Shown here: positions 45,708-55,972 of the stretch, piece after piece
How positions within the stretch are numbered: the first letter of the stretch is position 1
How the letters are laid out: each line of letters begins with the position of its first letter
Assembly (NCBI RefSeq): GCF_030409755.1
Contig: NZ_JAUFQE010000002.1
Span: 3,100,001 to 3,164,000 of the forward strand
DNA length: 64,000 nucleotides
DNA from: Vibrio lentus
Lineage (GTDB): Bacteria > Pseudomonadota > Gammaproteobacteria > Enterobacterales > Vibrionaceae
Direction of reading: 5' to 3'
The notes under the pieces: model-generated
The model's database searches: none
What the model was told of the DNA's origin: nothing
The model's input: only the letters and a program-made list of their open reading frames with translations
Position numbers and translations under genes: made by a program

Positions 45708-47111
45708 TCAGTACAATTCTTTGAGCTTACGGGTTAGGGTGTTTCTTCCCCAGCCTAAAACCTTGGCTGCATCCTGTTTGTGACCATTGGTATGGTTGAG
45801 TGCAGCCTCTAGCAGTATACGTTCAAACTCTGGCAGAGCATAAGTTAGCAGCTCTTTTTCTCCTGAATCAAGCGCACACTTTGCCCAATTAGCTAGCAGT
45901 TGCTGCCAGTTATCACCAGAGCCTGAAGTGGTCACCACTTTCTCTTCCAGTAACTCAGGAGGCAGATCTGAAGGTAATATTTCACTACCGCTGGCCATTA
46001 CAGTGAGCCAACGACAAATATTTTCCAGCTGACGTACGTTACCTGGCCAATTCAGTTGATTGAGCTTTAGGATCGTCTCTGGGTGGAGTGTTTTTACTTC
46101 TACACCGAGTTCTTCGGCGGCAGAGGCTAAGAAGTGATGAGTCAGTTTCTCAATATCTTGTTTACGTTCACGCAGCGCAGGAATATGGATTCGAATCACA
46201 TTCAGTCGATGGAAAAGGTCTTCACGAAATCCCCCTTCATGCACCAGTCTTTCTAAATCTTGGTGGGTTGCCGCAACGATACGTACATCAACCTTAACTG
46301 CAGAGTGACCGCCCACTCTATAAAATTGGCCGTCCGACAAGACACGTAGCAAGCGGGTTTGAATATCAAGTGGCATATCACCAATCTCATCCAAAAATAG
46401 CGTGCCGCCGTTGGCTTGTTCAAAGCGTCCTTGGCGAACACTGTTGGCTCCGGTAAAGGCGCCTTTCTCGTGGCCAAAAAGTTCGGATTCGATCAAGTCT
46501 TTAGGGATTGCTGCCATGTTGAGGGCAATGAATGGTTTCTTTGCTCTCGGGCTGTGGCGGTGCAAAGCGTGCGCGACTAACTCTTTACCCGTACCGGACT
46601 CACCATTAATCAGAACAGAAATAGATGAACGAGATAGACGACCAATAGCGCGGAAAACTTCCTGCATCGCGGGTGCTTCACCGATGATTTCGGGTGCGTT
46701 GGTTTCTTCGGCAACTTCGCTGGCTTGTTCACGCTTCTGTTCTTGGCTGTGTGCAATTGCTCGTTCTACTAGGGTCAGTGTTTCATCAATATCGAAAGGC
46801 TTTGGTAGATATTCAAAAGCGCCTTTTTGATAAGCATTCACCGCCGCATCAAGGTCTGAGTGCGCGGTCATAATGATCACGGGTAGGTCGGGAGAGCGTT
46901 GATGAACCTGATGCAACAGCTCAATTCCATCGATACCAGGCATGCGGATATCAGACACTAATACGTCTGGCGTTTCGCGCTCAAGCGCCAGCAAAACGCT
47001 CTCTGCATCAGCAAATGTTTCGCACTTAATATCCGCAGATGACAGCGTCTTTTCTACGACCCAGCGTATAGAACTGTCGTCATCGACGACCCAAACGTAA
47101 CCCTTACTCAT
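45708..47111 (-). CDS. glnG: Nitrogen regulation response regulator NtrC
   Basis: NtrC activates sigma-54 promoters under nitrogen limitation. The 467-residue protein has a receiver domain (phospho-acceptor D54 in VSDIRMPG), an AAA+ domain with Walker A GESGTGKE, the sigma-54-contact loop EKGAFTGAN and Walker B GTLFLDEIGD, and a Fis-type helix-turn-helix at the C-terminus (AKVLGWGRNTLTRKLKEL). It lies 110 bp downstream of glnL and is expected to be expressed with it. Its own binding sites are seen upstream of glnL and glnA. Confidence 0.96.
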   Translation of the reverse strand: MSKGYVWVVDDDSSIRWVVEKTLSSADIKCETFADAESVLLALERETPDVLVSDIRMPGIDGIELLHQVHQRSPDLPVIIMTAHSDLDAAVNAYQKGAFEYLPKPFDIDETLTLVERAIAHSQEQKREQASEVAEETNAPEIIGEAPAMQEVFRAIGRLSRSSISVLINGESGTGKELVAHALHRHSPRAKKPFIALNMAAIPKDLIESELFGHEKGAFTGANSVRQGRFEQANGGTLFLDEIGDMPLDIQTRLLRVLSDGQFYRVGGHSAVKVDVRIVAATHQDLERLVHEGGFREDLFHRLNVIRIHIPALRERKQDIEKLTHHFLASAAEELGVEVKTLHPETILKLNQLNWPGNVRQLENICRWLTVMASGSEILPSDLPPELLEEKVVTTSGSGDNWQQLLANWAKCALDSGEKELLTYALPEFERILLEAALNHTNGHKQDAAKVLGWGRNTLTRKLKELY

Positions 47112-47221
47112 AATTCAATTCCTTTGCAGCCAAATCTATTGTGATAATCATTGTTGTTTTTATTGTTCGGTATTCGTTGTTGCCGATGAAACGTTGTTTC
47201 CTATGGGAATCAAGGCTTCGC

Positions 47222-48298
47222 TTATATCGGCAAATAAATCGTGAATGTGGTGTTACCTGGCCAGCTCTCAACATCAATTTTTCCGTTGTGCTGATCGATC
47301 AGGTTTTGAGATATCGATAACCCTAAGCCTGTGCCACCCTCTCGCCCGCTGACCATTGGGTAAAAGAGGGTGTCTTTTAGCTCATCCGGGATGCCCGGGC
47401 CGTTGTCGCTGATCTCAATGCGAGCCGCGAGCTTGTGTCGTTTGCCATGAATATTGGCTTGATGCACCGTTCTGGTGCGGATGGTGATTTTACCGGACTC
47501 TTGCGCCTTCAAAATCTGTGCAGCGTTACTCACGATATTGAGCATAGCTTGTTCAACTTGAGCGGAATCCATCATTATCGCCGGCAGGCTAGGGTCGTAA
47601 TCTCTTTCGATGGCGAGTGTTGAGCCCGCTTCAAGCTCTACTAACTGTCGAACTTTTTCTAAAATTTGATGAAGGTTCTCTTCGGTTTTTTTGCCTGGTT
47701 TTTGTGGACCAAGAAGACGGTCTACCAAGGCTCTCAAGCGATCGGCTTGTTCAATAATGATCTGCGTGTATTCATTGAGGGACTGATCGGGCAACATTTT
47801 TCCAAGCAGTTGCGCCGCTCCTCTTAAACCACCCAATGGGTTTTTGATTTCATGGGCCAACCCGCGCACCAGTAGCTTAGCCGCTTGTTGTTGTGCGTGT
47901 TGGTTTAGCTCTTGGCTGAGGCGTCTTTGCTGGTCTATCTTGCGCATCTCCACTAGTAGCAAGGTTTCACGCTGCCATGAGATAGGGCTTACGGTGACTT
48001 CTAACATCAGTGGGCGATTGTCGACAACAAAGGTAACGTCGCTGTCTGTGATGCTTTGGCCACTTTGTAGAGGCTGAGTTAGAAGTGCTAAGTCGAGAGA
48101 AGCATGTTGAATTAACTGGCTTAGTGGGTGATCGACGATGCGTCTCGCGCTTTGAGAGAAGAGTTGTTCAGCTGCAGGGTTTGCGTATCGCACGAACAAT
48201 TGCTCATCGAGCATCAAGGTCGCGGTCACCATATTGTCGAGAATGGCGTTGGAAAGATGATGTGTATCTATGCTGTCGCTTTGGGCTGATCGATTCAC
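47222..48298 (-). CDS. glnL: Nitrogen regulation sensor histidine kinase NtrB
   Basis: NtrB phosphorylates or dephosphorylates NtrC under the control of PII. The 358-residue cytoplasmic protein has a PAS domain (about 15-120), a DHp helix with GLAHEIKNPLGGLRGA (phospho-acceptor H149) and an ATPase domain with the N-box (MLNIVSNAAQ), G1 (ISDNGPGIPDE) and G2 (GREGGTGLGLSIS). There are no membrane segments, as usual for NtrB. A near-perfect NtrC palindrome lies 32-48 bp upstream of its start. Confidence 0.95.
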   Translation of the reverse strand: MNRSAQSDSIDTHHLSNAILDNMVTATLMLDEQLFVRYANPAAEQLFSQSARRIVDHPLSQLIQHASLDLALLTQPLQSGQSITDSDVTFVVDNRPLMLEVTVSPISWQRETLLLVEMRKIDQQRRLSQELNQHAQQQAAKLLVRGLAHEIKNPLGGLRGAAQLLGKMLPDQSLNEYTQIIIEQADRLRALVDRLLGPQKPGKKTEENLHQILEKVRQLVELEAGSTLAIERDYDPSLPAIMMDSAQVEQAMLNIVSNAAQILKAQESGKITIRTRTVHQANIHGKRHKLAARIEISDNGPGIPDELKDTLFYPMVSGREGGTGLGLSISQNLIDQHNGKIDVESWPGNTTFTIYLPI

Positions 48299-48329
48299 TA
48301 TTTCGTCCTTGAACTGGTGTTTTTCTCAC

Positions 48330-48346
48330 TGCACCAAATTGGTGCG
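48330..48346 (-). promoter_or_regulatory. NtrC-binding site upstream of glnL
   Basis: TGCACCAAATTGGTGCG matches the NtrC palindrome TGCACC-N4-TGGTGCA at all but the last position. Being so close to the glnL start (32-48 bp), it probably lets NtrC-P repress the glnL promoter, as described for E. coli glnLp. Confidence 0.88.
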
Positions 48347-48466
48347 TAGCTAAGTTCAAGTATGGCTCATATCAACCAGAAGCTAAAGATAATTCATTAG
48401 AGTCGCTGAAAGCTGCTTCGATTGGGTGAAAAGTAGAGGTAATTCAGTCTCTTTTAACACATTGGC

Positions 48467-49018
48467 CTACTTGAGCGTCGCTCGATGTAAATACACGGTG
48501 ACTGGACTAGTAGATGCAATAAGCTTGCCGCTTCTATGTGCTTGAATTGCAATGGTGTGAGTACCTCGATCGATGCCTTTCAATTCCCAAGTTGGCTGGG
48601 TTTGTGGAGCACCATAACGGCGGCCATCGAGCATTAATTGCAACTGCTCACCAATGCCTAGCTTGCGGTTGAGTTCGATTTGAATGGGGATTAAGCCGCG
48701 GTTGTTACGGATGGTTTGATCGTGAATGGGAGTCAGCATGGTAAGTGTTAGCTGAGCTGGTGCCTCGTGTTCCGTCGTTTTTGCTTTAGCTGGCGTTTTA
48801 GTTGTAGTTGATGCTGCAGCGTCAACAGGCGTTGAGGCCTCAAATTTAGGGGCTGGCGCTGACGCTTGTACATCAGGCAGGCGAAGAGATTTAGCACCTT
48901 GATCGGTTGGGGTATCACTAAAGTGGAGTACGCCATCTTCGTCTACCCAGGTATATACCGTTTGAGCAGAGCACGAGAATGCGACTGTTAACCCGATTAG
49001 GAACAGTATGTTTTTCAT
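48467..49018 (-). CDS. DUF4124-domain secreted protein
   Basis: This 183-residue protein has a signal peptide (about 1-18, ending FSCSA|QT) followed directly by the DUF4124 signature VYTWVDEDGVLHFSDTPT. A Lys/Thr/Ala-rich linker (about 60-85) leads to a C-terminal beta-rich domain (about 88-180; LTLTMLTPIHDQTIRNNRGL, HTIAIQAHR) that looks like an Ig-like fold. DUF4124 proteins are periplasmic and of unknown function. In Vibrio the gene sits between glnA and glnL on the same strand, which may reflect only shared position. Confidence 0.85.
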   Translation of the reverse strand: MKNILFLIGLTVAFSCSAQTVYTWVDEDGVLHFSDTPTDQGAKSLRLPDVQASAPAPKFEASTPVDAAASTTTKTPAKAKTTEHEAPAQLTLTMLTPIHDQTIRNNRGLIPIQIELNRKLGIGEQLQLMLDGRRYGAPQTQPTWELKGIDRGTHTIAIQAHRSGKLIASTSPVTVYLHRATLK

Positions 49019-49156
49019 ATCGTTAGCCTCTTTCCACCGTTAGGTGTTTTCACGTTTGGCGTTGGTTTTGTTATTGATTTTATTGTATTTATAGCAACAG
49101 CCTCTGAGGGCTTTTGTTTAATATATGGTACGAGGAAGCTGGGGGAGGGAGAATAG

Positions 49157-49184
49157 AAAAAAGGCCCACCTGCGAGGCGAGCCT
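49157..49184 (-). terminator. Terminator of glnA
   Basis: On the minus strand AGGCTCGCCT-CGC-AGGTGGGCCT forms a 10-bp stem with two G-U pairs, followed by T6, about 50 nt beyond the glnA stop. Confidence 0.85.
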
Positions 49185-49235
49185 AATATTTTTCTAGAGT
49201 TTCTTACTTATTGCAGTAAGAAGACCGACTAAAAA

Positions 49236-50645
49236 TTAAACTGAGTAGTACAGTTCAAACTCAAGTGGGTGTGTCGCCATGTTCACGCGTTGTACATCGT
49301 CAGATTTCAGTGTGATGTAAGAGTCAATGAAGTCGTCAGAGAATACGCCGCCAGCTGTTAGGAACTCACGATCAGCGTCTAGAGCTTTAAGCGCTACTTC
49401 TAGAGATTCTGCAACTGTTGGGATTTCAGCCGCTTCTTCTGCAGGAAGGTCGTATAGATCTTTATCCATAGCTTCGCCTGGGTGGATCTTGTTCTTGATA
49501 CCGTCAAGGCCAGCCATCAGCATTGCTGAGTAGCATAGGTATGGGTTCGCTGCTGGGTCACCAAAACGTAGCTCGATACGACGTGCTTTCGGGCTTGGTA
49601 CTACTGGGATACGGATAGAAGCAGAACGGTTACGTGCTGAGTAAGCAAGCATTACCGGAGCTTCAAAACCAGGTACAAGACGCTTGTACGAGTTTGTTGA
49701 TGGGTTAGCAAATGCGTTGATTGCACGAGCGTGTTTGATTACACCACCGATGTAGTAAAGCGCCATTTCAGATAGGCCGCCGTACTTATCACCAGCAAAC
49801 AGGTTAACGCCGTCTTTTGCTAGAGATTGGTGAACGTGCATACCAGAACCGTTATCACCAACTAGTGGCTTAGGCATGAATGTCGCTGTTTTACCAAATG
49901 CGTGAGCAACGTTGTGTACAACGTACTTGTAGATTTGAGTCTCATCCGCTTTTGTTGTTAGCGTGTTGAAGCGAGTTGCGATTTCGTTTTGACCCGCAGT
50001 TGCTACTTCGTGGTGGTGAGCTTCAACAACTAGACCCATCTCTTCCATTACTAGACACATTGCAGAACGGATGTCTTGAGAAGAATCTACAGGAGCTACT
50101 GGGAAGTAACCGCCTTTAACGCCAGGACGGTGACCTTTGTTACCGCCTTCGATGTCAGAACCTGTGTTCCAAGCTGCTTCTACGTCATCAATCTTGAAGA
50201 AAGAACCAGACATGTCATTTGAGAATTTAACATCATCAAATAGGAAGAATTCTGGCTCAGGACCGACTAGAACTGTATCTGCGATACCAGTAGAGCGTAG
50301 GTATTCTTCAGAACGTTTAGCGATTGAGCGAGGGTCACGGTCGTAGCCTTGCATTGTTGCAGGCTCAAGAATGTCACAACGGATGTTTAGCGTTGCGTCT
50401 TCTGTGAATGGGTCAAGAACGGCAGATGATGCGTCAGGCATCATTACCATGTCAGATTCGTTAATGCCTTTCCAACCTGCTACTGAAGAGCCGTCGAACA
50501 TTTTACCTTCTTCAAAGAAGTCAGCGTCAACTTGGTGAGAAGGAATAGAGATATGCTGCTCTTTACCTTTTGTATCAGTAAAACGTAAGTCGATAAATTT
50601 AACTTCGTTCTCTTGGATCAGGGATAGTACATTTTCTACTGACAT
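49236..50645 (-). CDS. glnA: Glutamine synthetase, type I
   Basis: GlnA makes glutamine from glutamate and ammonia as a dodecamer. The 469-residue protein is the GSI-beta type (469 in E. coli), with [13 protein letters not shown], the metal-binding [11 protein letters not shown], the [14 protein letters not shown]/glutamate region and the adenylylation site Tyr in [10 protein letters not shown], so its activity is under GlnE control. SD GGAGG lies close upstream. A sigma-54 promoter and NtrC enhancer sites are at 50749-50893. Confidence 0.98.
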   Translation of the reverse strand: MSVENVLSLIQENEVKFIDLRFTDTKGKEQHISIPSHQVDADFFEEGKMFDGSSVAGWKGINESDMVMMPDASSAVLDPFTEDATLNIRCDILEPATMQGYDRDPRSIAKRSEEYLRSTGIADTVLVGPEPEFFLFDDVKFSNDMSGSFFKIDDVEAAWNTGSDIEGGNKGHRPGVKGGYFPVAPVDSSQDIRSAMCLVMEEMGLVVEAHHHEVATAGQNEIATRFNTLTTKADETQIYKYVVHNVAHAFGKTATFMPKPLVGDNGSGMHVHQSLAKDGVNLFAGDKYGGLSEMALYYIGGVIKHARAINAFANPSTNSYKRLVPGFEAPVMLAYSARNRSASIRIPVVPSPKARRIELRFGDPAANPYLCYSAMLMAGLDGIKNKIHPGEAMDKDLYDLPAEEAAEIPTVAESLEVALKALDADREFLTAGGVFSDDFIDSYITLKSDDVQRVNMATHPLEFELYYSV

Positions 50646-50748
50646 CTTGGATAACCTCCAGTGTTATTAATTCGGTATTAGCTCGATTCGGTTGAAACCA
50701 GCATTGATTAATGTCTGTATGTGCATTAATCGATGCTGATTTATCTAT

Positions 50749-50764
50749 TGCCAAAAGCGTGCCA
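50749..50764 (-). promoter_or_regulatory. Sigma-54 promoter of glnA
   Basis: On the minus strand TGGCACGCTTTTGGCA matches the -24/-12 consensus TGGCAC-N5-TTGCA with one mismatch and keeps the exact GG-N10-GC spacing. It implies a 5' leader of about 90 nt. Confidence 0.87.
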
Positions 50765-50847
50765 AAAAAATTATTCCATTAATTTCAATTGCTTAGTCGT
50801 TTTTGTTTGCGTTTATCTTTGAGTTTTGCACCAAAATGATCTCTGCG

Positions 50848-50864
50848 TGCACCGTGTTGGTGCA
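50848..50864 (-). promoter_or_regulatory. NtrC enhancer site 1 (perfect) of glnA
   Basis: TGCACCGTGTTGGTGCA matches the NtrC palindrome exactly. Its centre lies about 120 bp upstream of the predicted glnA start point, a normal enhancer distance. Confidence 0.92.
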
Positions 50865-50876
50865 ATGCGCTTGATG

Positions 50877-50893
50877 TGCACCAATATGATGAA
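50877..50893 (-). promoter_or_regulatory. NtrC enhancer site 2 of glnA
   Basis: TGCACCAATATGATGAA has a perfect left half-site and a partial right half. It is 29 bp (about three helical turns) centre to centre from the perfect site, which suits cooperative binding. A further half-site, TGCACC, lies at 50827. Confidence 0.75.
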
Positions 50894-51209
50894 TCACAAA
50901 CGAATACCATTCAGCAACGAATTGAGTACGTTGTCAATCCACTTTTCTTTTTCGGGGTAGATTTGGCTCGAAGTTAGCGCGCAATGATTTTAAAAATCGT
51001 ACGAATTTAGCTGTTCTATACTGTATTGAATCGATGTTAAGCGAATATGAATCGCTAATAGAGAAAAAAGCCTTGGTTCAGATCACATATTTCTGGGTTT
51101 TTTTCTAAAATCTGGTATATTATTGACCGTTTTTTAAATCAAGCTAGCGGTTATTATCCAAACAATTGAGATAATTGACGGCTACCTTTTATGAGTGAAT
51201 CGAGAATCC
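50894..51209 (+). other. Remaining intergenic region before typA
   Basis: These 316 bp upstream of typA are AT-rich. Apart from the adjoining NtrC sites I see no defined operator or RNA gene. The last 80 bp presumably contain the typA promoter. Confidence 0.4.
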
Positions 51210-53042
51210 ATGTCTACTCCACAGATTGATAAGTTAAGAAATATCGCGATCATCGCGCACGTTGACCACGGTAAAACGACTTTGGTTGATAAACTGCTAC
51301 AACAGTCAGGCACTCTTGAGTCTCGTGGTGAAGCTGAAGAGCGTGTCATGGATTCGAATGACATCGAAAAAGAGCGTGGCATTACAATCCTTGCTAAGAA
51401 CACAGCAATCAACTGGAATGATTACCGCATCAACATCGTAGATACTCCGGGACACGCGGACTTCGGCGGTGAAGTTGAGCGTATTATGTCTATGGTTGAT
51501 TCAGTTCTTCTGATCGTAGATGCAGTTGACGGCCCAATGCCTCAAACTCGTTTCGTAACGCAAAAAGCATTCGCACACGGCCTTAAGCCAATCGTTGTTA
51601 TCAACAAGATTGACCGTCCTGGTGCTCGTCCTGATTGGGTTATGGATCAAGTATTCGACCTTTTCGACAACCTAGGTGCTACTGATGAGCAACTAGACTT
51701 TACTGTTGTTTACGCTTCAGCTCTAAACGGTTGGGCAACAATGGAAGAAGGCGCAGTTGGCACAGACATGGAACCACTGTTCCAAGCTGTTGTTGATACA
51801 GTAGAAGCGCCTGCAGTTGACCTTGACGGTCCACTACAAATGCAAATTTCGCAACTTGATTACAGCTCTTACGTAGGTGTTATCGGTGTTGCTCGTGTTA
51901 CTCGTGGTTCGGTTAAGCCAAACCAACAAGTAACTATCGTGAATGCTGAAGGCAAGAAACGTAACGGTAAAGTAGGTACTGTACTTGGTTACCTAGGTCT
52001 TGAGCGTCACGAAGTAGAACAAGCTAACGCTGGCGACATCATTGCAATCACTGGTCTTGGTGAACTGAAAATTTCAGACACTATCTGTGACGTAAACAAT
52101 GTTGAAGCAATGGAACCACTGTCTGTTGATGAACCAACAGTAACAATGACTTTCCAAGTAAACACTTCTCCGTTCGCGGGTAAAGAAGGTAAGTTTGTAA
52201 CTTCACGTAACATCCTTGAGCGTCTTGAAAAAGAATTGGTTCATAACGTTGCACTACGTGTTGAAGAAACTGAAAGTCCAGACCGTTTCCGTGTATCAGG
52301 CCGTGGTGAGCTTCACCTTTCTATCCTGATCGAAAACATGCGTCGTGAAGGTTTCGAGCTAGCAGTATCTCGTCCAGAAGTAATCATCAAAGAAGAAGAT
52401 GGTCAGAAAATGGAACCGTTCGAAACGGTTACTATCGATGTAGTTGAAGAGCACCAAGGTGCAATCATGGAAAGCATCGGTCTACGTAAGGGTGAGCTAA
52501 CAGATATGGCACCAGATGGTAAAGGCCGTGTTCGCATGGACTTCATGATGCCTTCTCGTGGTCTTATCGGTTTCCAAACTGAATTCCTTACAATGACATC
52601 TGGTTCTGGTCTTATTTACCACTCGTTCGATCATTACGGTCCTTACAAAGGCGGTATCATTGGTCAGCGTAACAACGGTGTTCTAATCTCGAACGCAACG
52701 GGTAAAGCTCTTACTTACGCTCTATTCTTCCTTCAAGCTCGTGGTCGTCTATTCACAGAGCACGCTGATGAAGTTTATGAAGGTCAAGTAATCGGTATTC
52801 ACAACCGTTCAAACGACCTGACAGTAAACTGTCTAAAAGGTAAGCAACTAACGAACGTTCGTGCATCTGGTACTGATGAAGCACAAGTTCTTTCTCCACC
52901 GATCAAGCACACTCTAGAGCAAGCTCTTGAGTTTATCGATGAAGATGAACTAGTAGAAGTAACGCCACTAAACGTACGTATCCGTAAGAAGCTTCTTACT
53001 GAAAACGAACGTAAGCGTGCAGCACGTCCAGCTAAGGCTTAA
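51210..53042 (+). CDS. typA: Ribosome-associated GTPase TypA/BipA
   Basis: BipA is an EF-G-like translational GTPase needed for ribosome assembly at low temperature and for stress and virulence traits. The 610-residue protein has G1 [14 protein letters not shown] (switch I), DTPGHADF (G3) and NKIDR (G4), then domain II, EF-G-like domains III and V, and the BipA-specific C-terminal domain ending [14 protein letters not shown]. The start at 51210 gives the usual [20 protein letters not shown]. An in-frame GTG 15 nt upstream is less likely. It is divergent from glnA, as in E. coli. Confidence 0.97.
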   Translation: MSTPQIDKLRNIAIIAHVDHGKTTLVDKLLQQSGTLESRGEAEERVMDSNDIEKERGITILAKNTAINWNDYRINIVDTPGHADFGGEVERIMSMVDSVLLIVDAVDGPMPQTRFVTQKAFAHGLKPIVVINKIDRPGARPDWVMDQVFDLFDNLGATDEQLDFTVVYASALNGWATMEEGAVGTDMEPLFQAVVDTVEAPAVDLDGPLQMQISQLDYSSYVGVIGVARVTRGSVKPNQQVTIVNAEGKKRNGKVGTVLGYLGLERHEVEQANAGDIIAITGLGELKISDTICDVNNVEAMEPLSVDEPTVTMTFQVNTSPFAGKEGKFVTSRNILERLEKELVHNVALRVEETESPDRFRVSGRGELHLSILIENMRREGFELAVSRPEVIIKEEDGQKMEPFETVTIDVVEEHQGAIMESIGLRKGELTDMAPDGKGRVRMDFMMPSRGLIGFQTEFLTMTSGSGLIYHSFDHYGPYKGGIIGQRNNGVLISNATGKALTYALFFLQARGRLFTEHADEVYEGQVIGIHNRSNDLTVNCLKGKQLTNVRASGTDEAQVLSPPIKHTLEQALEFIDEDELVEVTPLNVRIRKKLLTENERKRAARPAKA

Positions 53043-53078
53043 TTGCCAGCTGACTAGCTTCTAGCTAAGTAGATAAGA

Positions 53079-53112
53079 AAGCCCCGAGTAGCCTAGCTGC
53101 TCGGGGCTTTTG
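53079..53112 (+). terminator. Terminator of typA
   Basis: AAGCCCCGAGTAGC/GCTGCTCGGGGCTT forms a long stem with a short loop, followed by TTGTTTTTT. Confidence 0.9.
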
Positions 53113-53211
53113 TTTTTTAGTTAGTTTAGATTCGAGTAAACGAGATGCGAGATACGAAGGGCATTCAAGTATTCGTTATCCTTAAGAGGGAGGAACGACT
53201 GAGTTGGGTAG

Positions 53212-53742
53212 TTAGCTTTTGATTCCTAGGTAACTTTCAACGGATTGAACTCGCTCTGCTACCGACATAAATGGCACTTCGACAACCTCATAGCCAAGCT
53301 CTTGGTAGACTCTGACTAACGCGTGGTGAATCTCTAGTGCTTCTTCAAACGGATAAGGGCGCACTTCATCTTGAACATAGATAGAAGCTTCAGGGCAGCA
53401 GAATAGGACTTGGAAGTGATAGCCTTGACTCGCTTCTCGGTAGTTATCATCAACCTCAAGATTAGCCTGAGACAAGTAACCACAGATATCTGGAATCGCA
53501 CGGTCAAGAAACGCAACCGGATGCTGATTGGCCTGTTCCTTTTGCTCATTCATGATAGTGAGACACAGGCGAGCAAAGCCCGGAAGATCTAACCAAGGTA
53601 AGATACCGTTCTCAAGTTGGCTCAGCTTTTCTATCAACTGGCGAGAGGATTCAGCGAAGGTTGGGTAACCCATGTCACCCAAGGCGTTAATCAGCGTTGT
53701 TTTTCCGGCTCCGGGACCGCCAGTAATAATGATAGGCTGCAT
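53212..53742 (-). CDS. AAA_28-type ATPase/kinase-like protein
   Basis: This 176-residue cytoplasmic P-loop protein has Walker A GGPGAGKTT (residues 8-16), FLDRAIPD (Walker B/kinase-like) and a C-terminal EVPFMSVAERVQSVESYL. It resembles the AAA_28 family of small nucleotide-binding proteins, some of which are annotated as putative kinases. The substrate is unknown. It ends a two-gene unit, 19 bp after the DUF2959 lipoprotein gene start-side neighbour on the opposite end, so co-transcription should be judged with care: the lipoprotein gene lies downstream by coordinates but upstream in transcription. Confidence 0.75.
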   Translation of the reverse strand: MQPIIITGGPGAGKTTLINALGDMGYPTFAESSRQLIEKLSQLENGILPWLDLPGFARLCLTIMNEQKEQANQHPVAFLDRAIPDICGYLSQANLEVDDNYREASQGYHFQVLFCCPEASIYVQDEVRPYPFEEALEIHHALVRVYQELGYEVVEVPFMSVAERVQSVESYLGIKS

Positions 53743-53761
53743 GGTGTTGTACTCTGTAGCG

Positions 53762-54403
53762 CTACTTCTGGTTCAGTTGAGCTAAGAACTTATCCGACTC
53801 TGCTATCGCCGCATTCATCTGTTCTATCGCGTAGGCGATGTCTTTTTCTAAGCTCATAAACTCTCCCTGCAATGAACCAACGGCACTCGCATTGAGGTTG
53901 TGCTTGAGATAAAGCGTGTTGTCGCGAAGAGTGTTGAGTACCGGATCCATTTTCTTCTCAGCTCTTTTCATCGCTGATAGCATGGTTTGGTAAGACGATT
54001 TGGTTTCACGCAGCTTTTTCTCACTTGATCGACGCAGCGAATCACTGGTGTAGAGATCTAACTCTCCCTGCCACTCTTCAAATAGTGCATCGGACACATC
54101 TTCAATCGCAGCAATGCGGTCACTGACATTTTGTGCGGCTTTCTCACTGTCTTGGTATTTATCATTAATCTTGTTGTACATGTCTTCAAGGTCGCCACCA
54201 CTGAAGTTAGTCAGGCTACTCAAGGCTTCAAGTGCGCTGGTAAACTCTTCCTGAGCATCCTGCTGCGACTCTTTTGCATCTTCCACTCTGTCGACCATAA
54301 TGTCGCGTTTGTGGTAGCCCACTTGCTCCATAGCGGAGTAATAAGCTGACTGGCATCCAGTAAGAGTAAAAATAGAGAGGACTATAACTATTAAATAAGG
54401 CAT
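53762..54403 (-). CDS. DUF2959-like lipoprotein
   Basis: The 213-residue precursor has a lipobox LTGC (Cys17) followed by Gln-Ser, suggesting outer-membrane targeting. The mature part is almost wholly helical (KRDIMVDRVEDAKESQQDAQ, then VSDRIAAIEDVSDALFEEWQ and RRSSEKKLRETKSSYQTML) and matches what I recall of DUF2959, a family of helical bacterial lipoproteins of unknown function. It is transcribed first, with the AAA_28 gene starting 19 bp after its stop, so the two probably form an operon. Confidence 0.8.
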   Translation of the reverse strand: MPYLIVIVLSIFTLTGCQSAYYSAMEQVGYHKRDIMVDRVEDAKESQQDAQEEFTSALEALSSLTNFSGGDLEDMYNKINDKYQDSEKAAQNVSDRIAAIEDVSDALFEEWQGELDLYTSDSLRRSSEKKLRETKSSYQTMLSAMKRAEKKMDPVLNTLRDNTLYLKHNLNASAVGSLQGEFMSLEKDIAYAIEQMNAAIAESDKFLAQLNQK

Positions 54404-54635
54404 CCTAGTTTCCTATAGTTAAATAATATCAATCGTAGTAAATAACTGCTCAACCTAGCTTGTTAAAATGCTCGATAACGGCGTTAGAATTTTTGATTGT
54501 AGAATGACTACTTATCGAAAAACTCTTCCTTGTTCTCAAGCCTTTTTCCTACGCTATTTTTGAACATTTACTTACTGTGATTAATACAACGGAATATTAA
54601 TTAGGACTATGAACGAGTTACAAGGGAGTTACAAG

Positions 54636-55550
54636 TTGAAGATAAAAAAGGTCGCCACACTCAGTATTCAGTTTTCTCGCTATCTTTTGGCGCGAATGAC
54701 GCACGATCGAGTCAACGTGAATGCGGGCTATTTGGCGTACATTACCTTGCTCTCGATCGTACCGATGTTGACGGTTCTGCTCTCTATCTTGTCGTCATTC
54801 TCCATCTTTGCTGATGTCGGTATCGTGATTCAAAATTTCGTCATTACCAACTTTGTTCCAGCGTCAGGGGATGCAGTGCACGGTGCTTTGTTAGAGTTCG
54901 TTGCCAATACCGGTAAGATGACGGCGGTCGGTAGTGTGTTCTTATTCATTGCTGCACTGATGCTGATCTCCAATATCGATAAGAACCTAAACTACATCTG
55001 GCGTGTTAATGAGAAGCGACGTGCGGTGCTGTCTTTCTCTATGTACTGGATGGTGTTAACGCTTGGGCCTATATTGGTCGGTGCGAGCATTGCTGCTACC
55101 TCTTATGTGACATCCTTAAGCTTGCTACAAAATGAAGTTGTCTCTGGCGCCTTTAATACCGTGATTCGCAAACTTCCTTTAATTCTCTCTTTCTTTGCGT
55201 TCTTCGGTTTGTACCTGCTGGTTCCCAACAAAAAGATACACTTTTCTCATGCAGCTGCTGGCTCTTTGGTTGCGGCTCTGTTGTTCGAACTCAGTAAGAA
55301 AGGCTTTGCAGCCTACATTACGCAATTCCCTTCTTACCAGTTGATTTATGGCGCATTAGCAGCGATTCCGATTCTTTTTGTCTGGGTGTATTTGTGTTGG
55401 TTGATCGTGCTGGTGGGTGCCGAGGTGACCGCTGCTCTTGGTGAGCACGAACAGTGGAGTGACCCGCAAGAAATGGTACACTCAACGGATAACGACAAAA
55501 TTACAGAGCAAGGAAACAACAGTGATAGCACTGATCCAGAGAGTAAGTGA
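54636..55550 (+). CDS. yihY: YihY-family inner membrane protein
   Basis: This is a polytopic membrane protein with about six helices, once called RNase BN in error. It contains the family motifs [60 protein letters not shown] and [21 protein letters not shown]. Its function is unsettled. I prefer the TTG at 54636 because GGGAG lies seven bases upstream; the ATG at 54609 has an SD that is too close. The 3' end overlaps dtd by 29 nt, so translation is coupled. The yihY-dtd-yiiD order is as in E. coli. Confidence 0.9.
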   Translation: MKIKKVATLSIQFSRYLLARMTHDRVNVNAGYLAYITLLSIVPMLTVLLSILSSFSIFADVGIVIQNFVITNFVPASGDAVHGALLEFVANTGKMTAVGSVFLFIAALMLISNIDKNLNYIWRVNEKRRAVLSFSMYWMVLTLGPILVGASIAATSYVTSLSLLQNEVVSGAFNTVIRKLPLILSFFAFFGLYLLVPNKKIHFSHAAAGSLVAALLFELSKKGFAAYITQFPSYQLIYGALAAIPILFVWVYLCWLIVLVGAEVTAALGEHEQWSDPQEMVHSTDNDKITEQGNNSDSTDPESK

Positions 55551-55956
55551 AGCTGCCGTCCGTGTTGATGGCGAAGTAGTGGGTGAGATTGAGCAAGGTT
55601 TATTGGTTCTGTTAGGCGTAGAAAAAGGTGATGACGAAGCCAAAGCCAAACGTTTGATGGAACGAGTGACCACTTATCGTGTCTTTGGAGATGAGGACGA
55701 GAAAATGAACCTCAACGTGAAGCAGGTAGAAGGTAAGGTATTAGTGGTGTCTCAATTCACTCTGCCAGCCGATACCAAGAAAGGCACGCGAGCGGGCTTT
55801 TCTCGTGGTGCTCACCCCGAAGATGCAGAGCGTCTTTACAACTATTTCTCAGACCAATGTGAATCAGTGTTGCCAACGGAACGTGGTCGATTCGCAGCCG
55901 ACATGAAAGTGTCTTTGGTTAATGATGGCCCAGTGACATTCTGGCTGCAGGTTTAG
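55522..55956 (+). CDS. dtd: D-aminoacyl-tRNA deacylase
   Basis: Dtd removes D-amino acids (and glycine mischarged on tRNA-Ala) from tRNA. The 144-residue protein opens [20 protein letters not shown] and has the catalytic [12 protein letters not shown] and the GPVTFWLQV tail, containing the cross-subunit Gly-cisPro motif. The start is a GTG with AAGGA seven bases upstream, inside the yihY coding region; a longer frame exists in the same register but carries no homologous sequence. E. coli Dtd has 145 residues. Confidence 0.96.
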   Translation: MIALIQRVSEAAVRVDGEVVGEIEQGLLVLLGVEKGDDEAKAKRLMERVTTYRVFGDEDEKMNLNVKQVEGKVLVVSQFTLPADTKKGTRAGFSRGAHPEDAERLYNYFSDQCESVLPTERGRFAADMKVSLVNDGPVTFWLQV

Positions 55957-55972
55957 GCTTAAAGGAATAAGC

